Assembly (NCBI GenBank): GCA_017454585.1
Contig: JAFTCU010000181.1
Location: 1 to 8,459, forward strand
Length of the DNA stretch: 8,459 nt
Direction of reading: 5' to 3'
Origin: Thermoguttaceae bacterium
Lineage (GTDB): Bacteria > Planctomycetota > Planctomycetia > Pirellulales > Thermoguttaceae
In this document: positions 1 through 6,255 of the stretch, in pieces
Layout: each line of letters begins with the position of its first letter
How positions within the stretch are numbered: the first letter of the stretch is position 1
Notes under the pieces: model-generated
What the model was told of the DNA's origin: nothing
Databases searched by the model: none
The model's input: the letters and a program-made list of their open reading frames with translations, nothing else
Program-made: the position numbers and the translations under genes

Positions 1-507
1 GATGACGATGACGACGATGATGAGGAGATGATCAGTTATGAGCCGGCCCTGTATCGCGCGTGCAAGAAAGGGAATCTGATGAAAGTACAGAAGCTCATCA
101 GCCAAGGCGCTAACGTGAACGAACGGACCAACGAAGGCGAAACCCCACTTCACGGCGCTGCTGACGAAGGTCAGATCGAAGTTGCCAGGTTCCTGATCGA
201 AAATGGAGCGGACATGAACGCTGAAGACGAAGATCGTGAAACACCGCTCTTTGAAGCGTGCGAAGGGCACAGCCTCGAAATGGTCAAGCTCCTGGTCGAA
301 TGCGGAGCGAATGTCAACGCAAAGGACTCCAACGCAGATACTCCTCTGCACGTTGCCGCCGAGGAAGGAACGTTTGAGATGGTCAAGTACCTCGTCGAAA
401 AAGGCGCAGACGTACATGCGGTGAATGTGGACGGCCTTACTCCTGCGAATGTGGCCGAGAAGGAAGGCCGTAAAGAGATTGCAGAGTTTCTCCGCAGCCG
501 CAAGTGA
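1..507 (+). CDS. Ankyrin-repeat protein, 5'-truncated by the window edge
   Basis: This is a stack of ankyrin repeats, a fold used for protein-protein binding; the partner is unknown. Counting from the ATG at 28 (159 residues), repeats fall at about 5-33, 37-66, 70-99 and 103-132, with a C-terminal cap at 136-159. Typical signatures are GETPLHGAA, ENGADMNA, ECGANVNAKD and DTPLHVAA. The ATG at 28 is probably not the true start. Codons 1-27 are in the same frame, contain no stop and read seven Asp then two Glu, and the only SD-like bases (GAGGAG) touch the ATG with no spacer. The visible part therefore looks like the C-terminal ankyrin domain of a longer protein joined through an acidic linker. 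No signal peptide or membrane segment is visible, but the real N-terminus is missing. The ankyrin identification is certain; the full length and cellular location are not. Confidence 0.9.
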   Translation, partial: DDDDDDDEEMISYEPALYRACKKGNLMKVQKLISQGANVNERTNEGETPLHGAADEGQIEVARFLIENGADMNAEDEDRETPLFEACEGHSLEMVKLLVECGANVNAKDSNADTPLHVAAEEGTFEMVKYLVEKGADVHAVNVDGLTPANVAEKEGRKEIAEFLRSRK

Positions 508-518
508 TTGTTTTCGTA

Positions 519-597
519 AAGTACGGTCGAGTTGGAAATTTACGTGAAGGGTTCATGTGAGGCGCACTTTAGCGCCATTCCAGGAATGGCCGTACTT
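519..597 (+). promoter_or_regulatory. Nested inverted repeats between the ankyrin and regulator genes
   Basis: Three dyads lie in this gap. AAGTACGGTC (519-528) pairs with GGCCGTACTT (588-597) over ten positions with one G-U. GGCGC (561-565) pairs with GCGCC (572-576) around a 6-nt loop. GCCATTCC-A-GGAATGGC (574-590) is a perfect 17-nt palindrome. The palindrome overlaps both other dyads, so they cannot all form together. A T-rich run follows at 602-620. It could be a terminator for the ankyrin gene, a leader switch, or a DNA operator for a dimeric regulator. I could not find a convincing sigma70 promoter here. The repeats are seen directly; their function is inferred. Confidence 0.45.
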
Positions 598-628
598 CTG
601 GTTTATTTCTTTTTTCTTTTCGTTTGGC

Positions 629-632
629 GAGG
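629..632 (+). promoter_or_regulatory. Ribosome binding site setting the response regulator start
   Basis: GAGG lies 6 nt before the ATG at 639. The in-frame TTG at 624 precedes this site and so could not use it. The site therefore fixes the start at 639. Confidence 0.7.
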
Positions 633-638
633 TTTCCC

Positions 639-1346
639 ATGAGTACCAGTCGACTTTTGATCATTGAAGACGATCCATCGATCCGTGACATGCTTCAACT
701 CCTCCTTGAGTCCCGAGGTTTTGCCGACTTGACTTTTGCGGAAACGGGCGAAACGGGGCTTCGATACGCTTTGGAAAAAAAGTTCGATCTGGTTCTTCTC
801 GATTTGACGCTTCCTGGAATGGATGGTCTGGAAGTCTGCCGCCGAATGAGAGAAATCAAGCAAAGCGCTCATGTGCCGATCATCATCCTGACGGCGCGGG
901 ACACGGAGTCGGATGTGGTGGTTGGCCTGGAAATGGGCGCGGTCGATTACATCACGAAACCATTCAACAATCAGACGCTCATCGCCCGCATACGCGCTCA
1001 TTTGCGCAGAACGCAGGAACTGGAATCTGCCCCCAAACCAGTTTCGGTCGAAGGAAAAATCATCGAAAGTCATGGAGTCACTGTGAACTTGACCCAACAT
1101 CTGGTTTCCATTCAGGGAGAGTCCATTCCGCTCACACTGACGGAATTTGATCTTCTTGTCCTTCTGATCCGTCGGCCTGGCAGGGTCTGGTCCCGTGCGG
1201 AAATCGTGATGGAACTGCGGGGTGAGGAACTTTTCGAGATGGATCGCACGGTGGACGTTCAGGTCGCTAATCTGCGTAAAAAGCTGGGCGACTGTGGTGA
1301 CTGTGTGGAAACCGTTCGGGGCGTGGGGTACAGGTGGAAGTATTAA
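639..1346 (+). CDS. Response regulator, OmpR/PhoB family
   Basis: This is a DNA-binding response regulator of 235 residues, the usual length for the family. Receiver domain, about 4-120: the acidic pocket is E10/D11/D12, the phosphoacceptor is D55 in LLDLTLPGMDG, the switch residues are T85 (ILTAR) and Y104, and the conserved lysine is K107 in ITKPF. C-terminal winged-helix domain, about 135-235: it carries LTLTEFDLLVLL, the DNA-recognition helix segment DRTVDVQVANLRKKLG and the closing VETVRGVGYRW. All residues needed for phosphorylation are present. The start is the ATG at 639, with GAGG six bases upstream; an in-frame TTG at 624 is less likely. The histidine kinase gene follows after 13 nt, so the two are almost certainly co-transcribed partners. 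The nearest well-known relative is PhoB, but target genes cannot be told from sequence, so I give no symbol. Family assignment is very secure. Confidence 0.95.
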   Translation: MSTSRLLIIEDDPSIRDMLQLLLESRGFADLTFAETGETGLRYALEKKFDLVLLDLTLPGMDGLEVCRRMREIKQSAHVPIIILTARDTESDVVVGLEMGAVDYITKPFNNQTLIARIRAHLRRTQELESAPKPVSVEGKIIESHGVTVNLTQHLVSIQGESIPLTLTEFDLLVLLIRRPGRVWSRAEIVMELRGEELFEMDRTVDVQVANLRKKLGDCGDCVETVRGVGYRWKY

Positions 1347-1359
1347 GGGGTTGTGAATC

Positions 1360-2784
1360 ATGAAATACCGGAACATCCTGCTTTTATTTATTCCACTCCT
1401 CTTCGCGGTTATGGTCGTGCTGATTGGTATCCTTCTGATCCATCAGCAAAAGGACTTTGAACGCGTGTACCTCAATGAGTCAAGGGCTGAAATTGAGCAG
1501 AATGTTCAAATGATCCTTGATTTCATTCTTCCCCACGCTGAGGTTCAGGAATTGGATCTTCTGGATGAATTCTGTGAAACGTTTGCCCAAGGGAACAGGT
1601 CCATCACGTTTTTTAATGAACGCGGTGACGCGGTCTTTACTGCCGGAAATGTTAATTTGAGGGTCTGCCAGCTTGACTTGCCGGAGATTCGTGAGGCACG
1701 AACTGAGAAAAAGATCGGAATCGCGGTCCGAAAAGACCCAGGAAAAGAAATTTGGACGGTTTACGCAGCAGCCGAGGCGGAACTTCCAGACGGTCGGTTT
1801 CTGCTTTATGTTACCTCTCCAGCCCAGTCCGTTTCTAATGTTTTAAGATCGGCGAGTGTGATCATTTATTGGGTTTTTCTGGTCGGAACGATCCTTCTGG
1901 TTATCCTTTCCATTCATATTTTTCAGACCGTTTACAGACCTTTGAACCGCCTTCAGCAAAGTGCCGAACAGATTGCCGCGGGTCAGATCGACACTCCTGT
2001 CGCGACGCCTTCTCACGGGGCCGTTCGAGATTTGGCCGTAAGCGTTTCCAGAATGGCGGAGCAGCTAAAACTGGAGATCCGACGTGTTCAGGAACAGGAA
2101 GCGCTCCGGCGTCAGTTCCTTGCGAACGTTTCACACGAGATCAAAACGCCGCTCACCGCGATGCTTTCGGCTCTGCAGCTTCTTGAGGAAGAAGGCTGGG
2201 ATGACCCTCGCCGGCTGACGAAATGCAGGGAAATATTGACTCGTCAAACCGTTTGCCTTAACACGCTGGTTCAGGATTTCCTTCAGCTTGTGCGATTGGA
2301 AAACCCACAGGAAACGCTGAAAAAATCGTTTGAGCCGCTTCAACTCGACGAAATCGTTTCTGATTCTGTGGAACTTTGTGAAGATTACGCCCTGCAGAAC
2401 TCCACCAAAATCCAGGTGAAGGAACTTTCGCCTGTAAAAATCAATGGAGACGCGAAATTGCTGGAAAGGGCCTTTCAGAACCTGATTCTCAACGCTGTGA
2501 AGTATAGTGGGAGCCCGGCGGTGGATGTGAGCCTGACTTCCGATGAAGAAAAAGCCATCGTAACGATCCGTGACTTTGGGATCGGGATCCCACCGGAGTA
2601 TGCGGAACGAATTTTCGACCGTTTTTTCAGAATTCGCTCAGCCGACCACACTCCAAAAGAAGGTTCCGGTTTGGGACTGGCGATCGTGGACCAGGTCATG
2701 CGTCTTCACGGAGGCTCGGTCAAACTGGTTTCCTGCGACGGGCCGGGAGCCTGTTTTGAATGCCGTTTCGATTTGACTGTTTAA
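1360..2784 (+). CDS. Membrane sensor histidine kinase, PhoR-like architecture
   Basis: This 474-residue inner-membrane kinase is the partner of the preceding regulator. TM1 is at about 5-27, an extracytoplasmic sensor region at about 31-165, and TM2 at about 167-188. HAMP follows at about 189-240, then the HisKA domain with the phosphoacceptor H259 in NVSHEIKTPL. The HATPase domain shows the N box NLILNAVKYS (374-383), G1 DFGIGIP (405-411), F box RIFDRFFRI (417-425) and G2 GSGLGLAIV (435-443). The kinase core is intact. The sensor contains SITFFNERGDAVFTA (81-95), which resembles the strand-turn-strand of PDC/Cache-type sensor domains in PhoR-type kinases. It also has two cysteines, C72 and C103, that could form a disulfide. 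The signal sensed is unknown. The ATG at 1360 has GGGG at 1347-1350, just after the regulator stop. No U-rich intrinsic terminator reads in the plus direction after the stop. Confidence 0.95.
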   Translation: MKYRNILLLFIPLLFAVMVVLIGILLIHQQKDFERVYLNESRAEIEQNVQMILDFILPHAEVQELDLLDEFCETFAQGNRSITFFNERGDAVFTAGNVNLRVCQLDLPEIREARTEKKIGIAVRKDPGKEIWTVYAAAEAELPDGRFLLYVTSPAQSVSNVLRSASVIIYWVFLVGTILLVILSIHIFQTVYRPLNRLQQSAEQIAAGQIDTPVATPSHGAVRDLAVSVSRMAEQLKLEIRRVQEQEALRRQFLANVSHEIKTPLTAMLSALQLLEEEGWDDPRRLTKCREILTRQTVCLNTLVQDFLQLVRLENPQETLKKSFEPLQLDEIVSDSVELCEDYALQNSTKIQVKELSPVKINGDAKLLERAFQNLILNAVKYSGSPAVDVSLTSDEEKAIVTIRDFGIGIPPEYAERIFDRFFRIRSADHTPKEGSGLGLAIVDQVMRLHGGSVKLVSCDGPGACFECRFDLTV

Positions 2785-2785
2785 G

Positions 2786-2829
2786 AAAAAAAAGAGGAAT
2801 GGGAGCAGGGATCAAAGTCCCATTTCTCT
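2786..2829 (-). terminator. Intrinsic terminator of the minus-strand secreted-enzyme operon
   Basis: AGAGGAATGGGA (2793-2804) pairs with TCCCATTTCTCT (2818-2829) over 12 positions with one G-U, around a 13-nt loop. Read on the minus strand, the stem is followed by eight T (plus-strand A at 2786-2793, the last overlapping the stem). This is the classical layout for a transcript ending after the hydrolase stop at 2859. On the plus strand the same dyad lacks a good U-tract, though it may still slow transcription leaving the kinase gene. Confidence 0.8.
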
Positions 2830-2858
2830 CATTCCTCACATTTCTATCCCAATCGGGT

Positions 2859-3707
2859 TCAAAGAAGATTCATCACCTTCATCCAGGCGTAAGCGCGGTC
2901 TTTCCAGAACATCATCGGGTCGTCCGGCTTGCAGTTCCGGAACGCGTGGTTGGCCAGAGCGTAAACGTGGATCTCGGCCGGAATGTTCATCGTGCGGAGT
3001 TTGTGGTACACTTTGACCGAACCCATGGACGAGTAGCCGTCGCCGTCGCCGTGGAAGATGCACATCGGCGGGGTTTTTTCGTCAAATGCGAAGTCCGGGA
3101 CGAAATCGGCGTCATTTCCGCGGCCCGTGTTGGTTCCGTCTGCGCCGTCCTGAAGAACGTACGCCGGGTAAACCGGGATCGCGAAATTCACGTGGCACGG
3201 CACTTTGTCCAGTTCATCGACCGGTTCGTACGCGGGGGTCTGGCTCGTCGTGGCCGTCATGAGCGTCAGATGACCACCGGCTGAAAAGCCCATGAATCCG
3301 ATTTTCTCGGGGTTGATGCCCCATTCCTGGGCGTGGGCGCGGACGAAACGGACCGCGCGCTGGGCGTCCATCCAGGCTGACTGGTGCTTCGGGAGGTTTT
3401 TCGGACGCGGGACACGGTATCGGAGCATCACGACGGTCACGCCTTTTTCGAGGAAGTAGTCGCGGACGGGAACGCCCTCGTAGTCATACGCGACGCCCAT
3501 GTACGCACCGCCCGGCGCTACGATCAGGCACGCATCCGACTGCTTGTTTTCCGGCGCCCACCACTCCAAAACCGGAATGGCCTGGCCTTCCTCGTACTTC
3601 GGCGGCGTGTCCGGCCACACGTTGAACTTTTCCATGGCGGAGGCGCTCAGGACCAGGCAGAGGCTCAGGGAGCAAAACATCAGCGAGAGGGTAAGAATTT
3701 TTTTCAT
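2859..3707 (-). CDS. Secreted alpha/beta-hydrolase, probable carbohydrate esterase
   Basis: This 282-residue esterase-like enzyme has a signal peptide at 1-24 (KK start, hydrophobic core, ASA before Met25), so it is probably exported. The fold markers are in order: the oxyanion-hole segment APGGAYMGVAYDYEG (64-78), the nucleophile elbow GFSAGG with S142, the acid in HGDGD (D223 most likely, D221 as alternative) and H254 in ANHAF. The triad is therefore complete. The layout resembles the acetyl-xylan-esterase/BD-FAE-like group of alpha/beta-hydrolases, many of which remove acyl groups from polysaccharides, but the substrate here is inferred. The start ATG has AAGGA at a 7-nt spacing. It lies 30 nt after the stop of the GH99-like gene on the same strand, with a terminator after its own stop, so the two form one unit. 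A lipase or peptidase role is less likely but not excluded. Confidence 0.85.
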   Translation of the reverse strand: MKKILTLSLMFCSLSLCLVLSASAMEKFNVWPDTPPKYEEGQAIPVLEWWAPENKQSDACLIVAPGGAYMGVAYDYEGVPVRDYFLEKGVTVVMLRYRVPRPKNLPKHQSAWMDAQRAVRFVRAHAQEWGINPEKIGFMGFSAGGHLTLMTATTSQTPAYEPVDELDKVPCHVNFAIPVYPAYVLQDGADGTNTGRGNDADFVPDFAFDEKTPPMCIFHGDGDGYSSMGSVKVYHKLRTMNIPAEIHVYALANHAFRNCKPDDPMMFWKDRAYAWMKVMNLL

Positions 3708-3737
3708 GATGGATTCCTTTTTGTTTGTGGGGAAAAA

Positions 3738-4946
3738 TTATTTGAAAACTTCTTTGATCGCGTCCAAATAGCCGAAACCATTTCGCGTGTCGGGCTCGAG
3801 GTAACTCCCCTCGGTCCATTCGTTCCAGCTATTAATATTCATGATACGAGGGCAGTTCGGGTCGGCCAGAATGCGTTCCTTTGTGAGTTCAAGCGCCTTT
3901 TTGAAGTTTTCCGGCGTGTTGTTCCCGATGGTGTTGGTGAACGGGTAGCCGAAATTCCCGAACTCGTCCCGTTGATCGGCTCGCGGCGAGGAGTCCCAAC
4001 CCATGGAAACGTTCGGAATGTACGGGATTTTGAAGCCCGTCCGCGCGCGATCCCAGTGCTGGAAGTACGCGTCACGTACCCAGTTGTAGTCGGTCACGAG
4101 CTGCGGCAGACCCACGTGATGGATCCAGACGTACGACGTCACCGAGTCAAAACCCAGGTCTTCGATCATTTTGACCGGGTCCGAAATCGTTCCTTCGCCC
4201 GGAATATTCGGCCGGCCCCAATAGACCGCGTTGAGGTGAATGTCCGGGAAACCCGCAGCCTTCGCTTTCTCGCGGAAACGCTTCAGAGCGGCCTTCGTCG
4301 CCTCGTAAGAGCCGAAATTCTGACCGAGTTTGGTCAGTTCGTAGAACGAGAAGTACGGCTTCCCGTCGATTTTCCAGTAGTTCGGATGGGAGAAGTAGTC
4401 GCGGATCACCAGGTCGCAGATCTCGTCGAATTTCTCCGGCGTGACCGCTCCGGGGTAAAGGCACGGCGGATTGTGATCGTCCTTCCGCTTCGGGTGAATA
4501 TCGACCCAGTCGTGATTGGCCCACATGAGTGCGAACTTGATCCGGTCGCGGTTTTCAGCGTGGAGGAACCCTTCATCGATCGTCCGGTTGAGGAACGGCC
4601 CGTCATTATAGTAGTACCAGTCGAAGAGAAAAACGTCCACGCCGTGATCGGCGGCCGCGTCGATTTTCTGCGCCATCTGCTTCGGGTCGGCCTCATCCGT
4701 GTAGCCCCAAAGCGGGACGTTCGGCTGGTGGTGGCCCTCAAAGCGCGGGCGGGCGTTCTTCACCAGTTCCCACTCCGTCCAGCCGGGGCCGTGGTGCTTC
4801 TGGTTCCGTGCGTCGAGGTGGTAGTTTCCGAAGTAGTAAACCGCCACGGTGATGTCATCGTCCTCGGCTTGAACGGCCGGGACGAGCGCGAACGTAAAGA
4901 CGAACGTGAAAACGAGCGTCAAAAGGTGTAAAAGTGTGCGTTTCAT
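3738..4946 (-). CDS. Secreted WbsX/GH99-like protein, probable glycoside hydrolase
   Basis: This 402-residue protein has a signal peptide at 1-27 (KR start, AVQA cleavage). The mature part fits the Glyco_tran_WbsX / GH99-like TIM-barrel family: AVYYFGNYH (35-43), a WTEWELVKNARPRF segment (56-69), HHQPNVPLWGY (72-82), FDWYYYNDGPFLNRT (108-122), MWANHDW (141-147) and the hallmark NSWNEWTEGSYLEPD (372-386). WbsX proteins were first noted in O-antigen clusters and are often annotated as glycosyltransferases. GH99 enzymes cleave alpha-mannosides using two glutamates in an NEWxEG motif, and here E376 and E379 occupy those positions. Export and the downstream esterase argue for polysaccharide breakdown rather than synthesis; that is inference. 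Start ATG with AAGGA at 5-nt spacing, downstream of a candidate promoter at 5006-5033. First gene of a two-gene unit. Family assignment is secure; activity and substrate are not. Confidence 0.85.
   Translation of the reverse strand: MKRTLLHLLTLVFTFVFTFALVPAVQAEDDDITVAVYYFGNYHLDARNQKHHGPGWTEWELVKNARPRFEGHHQPNVPLWGYTDEADPKQMAQKIDAAADHGVDVFLFDWYYYNDGPFLNRTIDEGFLHAENRDRIKFALMWANHDWVDIHPKRKDDHNPPCLYPGAVTPEKFDEICDLVIRDYFSHPNYWKIDGKPYFSFYELTKLGQNFGSYEATKAALKRFREKAKAAGFPDIHLNAVYWGRPNIPGEGTISDPVKMIEDLGFDSVTSYVWIHHVGLPQLVTDYNWVRDAYFQHWDRARTGFKIPYIPNVSMGWDSSPRADQRDEFGNFGYPFTNTIGNNTPENFKKALELTKERILADPNCPRIMNINSWNEWTEGSYLEPDTRNGFGYLDAIKEVFK
4884..4919 (-). repeat. Three 12-bp imperfect tandem repeats inside a signal-peptide sequence
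   Basis: Codons 10-21 of the GH99-like gene read TLVF-TFVF-TFAL. The underlying DNA is three related 12-mers: ACGCTCGTTTTC, ACGTTCGTCTTT and ACGTTCGCGCTC. They encode the hydrophobic core of the signal peptide. A short tandem duplication is a plausible origin. Confidence 0.6.
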
Positions 4947-5005
4947 GGTTTTCCTTGCGTTTCGGACTCAATTTTCAAAAGAGTAAAATCTTCCAAACTT
5001 CCTCA

Positions 5006-5033
5006 ATTTTACCCGAAAGGAGATTTTTTGCAA
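5006..5033 (-). promoter_or_regulatory. Candidate sigma70-type promoter for the GH99-like/esterase operon
   Basis: On the minus strand, TTGCAA (5033-5028) and TAAAAT (5011-5006) are separated by 16 bp. The -10 matches five of six consensus positions and the -35 four. Transcription would begin near 4999, leaving a leader of about 50 nt before the ATG at 4946. Confidence 0.5.
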
Positions 5034-5071
5034 GGCCCCCAAATTTTGAAAAAGAAAATCTTCGGGAGGGG

Positions 5072-5100
5072 TTGATTTTTTGCGCGGGTTGGTGTAAACT
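5072..5100 (+). promoter_or_regulatory. Candidate sigma70-type promoter for the radical SAM gene
   Basis: TTGATT (5072-5077) and TAAACT (5095-5100) are separated by 17 bp; each matches four of six consensus positions. The start point would be near 5107, giving a leader of about 57 nt before the ATG at 5164. It is divergent from, and about 40 bp away from, the opposite promoter. Confidence 0.45.
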
Positions 5101-5151
5101 GAAAGGGAATTGAAGGACCTTGGGTCATTTTTAAGGATCGGGCCGATTTTC

Positions 5152-5156
5152 AAGGA
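5152..5156 (+). promoter_or_regulatory. Ribosome binding site setting the radical SAM start
   Basis: AAGGA sits 7 nt before the ATG at 5164. A TTG at 5110 in the same frame has no SD and would lie at the predicted transcript end. The ATG at 5164 is therefore preferred, and the protein then begins directly at the conserved Cys-rich N-terminus of the family. Confidence 0.7.
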
Positions 5157-5163
5157 ATTTCTT

Positions 5164-6135
5164 ATGATTATATGCGACCACTGCCCGCGCCACTGTCACC
5201 TCGAAGAGGGCCGCCGTGGTTTCTGTCACGTTCGGGAAAACCGGAACTCGCAGAGCGTCTGTGCCGTGTTCGGGCGCGCGGTCAGTCTTTGCGTCGATCC
5301 GATCGAAAAGAAGCCGCTCTTCCATTTTCTGCCGGGGGCCAAAACGCTTTCTCTCGGGACGATAGGCTGCAATTTCGGCTGCAATTTCTGCCAGAACTGG
5401 ACCATTTCGCGCTGCGTGGATGACGACGTGATGAAAGTCTGGGCGACGCCCGAGGAAATTGCGGCTACGGCCCGCGAAAAGAATTGCAAAAGCGTTGCGT
5501 TCACCTACAATGAACCATCCATCTGGAGCGAGTACGGTATCGAAATCGGAAAGGCCTGCAAAGCCCGCAATGTCCGGTCGGTCGCGGTGACGAACGGTTA
5601 CATTTGCGGTAACGCAAGGAAAGATTTTTACTCGATCCTCGATGCGGTGAACATCGACCTGAAAGGCTTCACCGAGGACTTCTACGAACGGTTTTGTTCA
5701 GCCAGCCTCGCGCCGGTGCTCGACACGATCGAGTACGCTGTGAAGGAAACGGACGTCTGGGTCGAGCTGACCAACCTGCTGATTCCCCGGGCGAACGACA
5801 AGCGGGACGATTTGACCAGGATGTGTGACTGGATCGTGACGCACCTTGGTACGGAGATCCCTGTGCATTTTTCGGCGTTTTTCCCACATCACAAACTGGT
5901 GGACCGGCCGCCAACGCCGTGGGAAACGCTCAAAATGGCGTACTCGACGGCCCGAAAAGCGGGGATCCGTTACGTGTACGTGGGAAACTGCTCGGCCCCG
6001 GGTTACGAGGCGACGTGGTGCCCGAACTGCTCGCAGATGCTCATCGGGCGCGCGGGGTTCCGGATTACGGACCTGAATATTTTCCAAGGGCAGTGTATTT
6101 TCTGTGGTGAAAAAGTCAACGGCGTGTGGGAATAG
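5164..6135 (+). CDS. amrS: AmmeMemoRadiSam-system-type radical SAM enzyme (AmrS family)
   Basis: This 323-residue cytoplasmic radical SAM protein matches the AmrS family, historically annotated as pyruvate formate-lyase-activating-like. The [4Fe-4S]/SAM motif is CNFGCNFCQN with C69, C73 and C76. The family-specific N-terminus is present: CDHCPRHC (4-11), RRGFCHVREN (17-26) and VDPIEKKPLFHFLPG (44-58). Further family marks are FTYNEP (113-118), NIDLKGF (163-169), LTNLLIPRAND (202-212) and HFSAFFPHHKL (235-245). The C-terminus holds two further Cys pairs, CPNC (286-289) and CIFC (311-314), as usual for the group. The family takes its name from co-occurrence with AMMECR1 and Memo-like proteins (AmrA, AmrB). 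Neither is in this window, and the reaction is not well established. The gene stands alone, with its own candidate promoter and no strong terminator after it. The family call is firm; the biological role is open. Confidence 0.88.
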   Translation: MIICDHCPRHCHLEEGRRGFCHVRENRNSQSVCAVFGRAVSLCVDPIEKKPLFHFLPGAKTLSLGTIGCNFGCNFCQNWTISRCVDDDVMKVWATPEEIAATAREKNCKSVAFTYNEPSIWSEYGIEIGKACKARNVRSVAVTNGYICGNARKDFYSILDAVNIDLKGFTEDFYERFCSASLAPVLDTIEYAVKETDVWVELTNLLIPRANDKRDDLTRMCDWIVTHLGTEIPVHFSAFFPHHKLVDRPPTPWETLKMAYSTARKAGIRYVYVGNCSAPGYEATWCPNCSQMLIGRAGFRITDLNIFQGQCIFCGEKVNGVWE

Positions 6136-6220
6136 GCCGTGATTTTCATTTTTCCGCCTCTTTTTTCAGAAAAAACAATAAAAATCTTAAAATTTTTGGA
6201 AAAAATGCCATTGGAGGCCC

Positions 6221-6249
6221 TTGAAATTAATTTGGGTTAAGTGTATGCT
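6221..6249 (+). promoter_or_regulatory. Candidate sigma70-type promoter of the oxidoreductase gene
   Basis: TTGAAA (6221-6226) and TATGCT (6244-6249) are separated by exactly 17 bp. The -35 matches five of six consensus positions, the -10 four. The start point would be near 6256, producing a leader of about 118 nt. The DNA just upstream (6160-6210) is strongly A/T-rich with A- and T-tracts, which could act as an UP-like element. Confidence 0.5.
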
Positions 6250-6255
6250 ATAGGA

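Noticed and set aside
624..641. TTG at 624 as the start of the response regulator.
   Set aside because: The SD GAGG lies between this TTG and the ATG at 639 at ideal spacing for the ATG, and the family N-terminus fits the shorter form.
603..1376. Minus-strand open frame of 257 codons over the response regulator.
   Set aside because: It is antisense to an intact OmpR/PhoB-family gene and has no motif of its own.
3384..4931. Long plus-strand open frame (515 codons) antisense to the GH99-like gene and part of the esterase gene.
   Set aside because: Its translation is Arg/Val/His-rich with no recognisable motif and no SD, and it spans the stop and start of two genes with clear family motifs. 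High G/C third positions on the minus strand keep this frame open.
5113..5156. Three AAGGA boxes (5113, 5133, 5152) about 20 nt apart in the radical SAM leader.
   Set aside because: Only the last is properly placed before an ATG. The spacing is not exact and the flanks differ, so this is probably chance in an A/G-rich leader.
5110..5166. TTG at 5110 as the start of the radical SAM gene.
   Set aside because: It would sit about 3 nt from the predicted transcript start with no SD, and the extra 18 residues are not typical of the family.
6161..6175. TTTTTTCAGAAAAAA after the radical SAM stop as an intrinsic terminator.
   Set aside because: The stem is only A-T pairs with a 3-nt loop and no following U-tract, too weak for a standard terminator.
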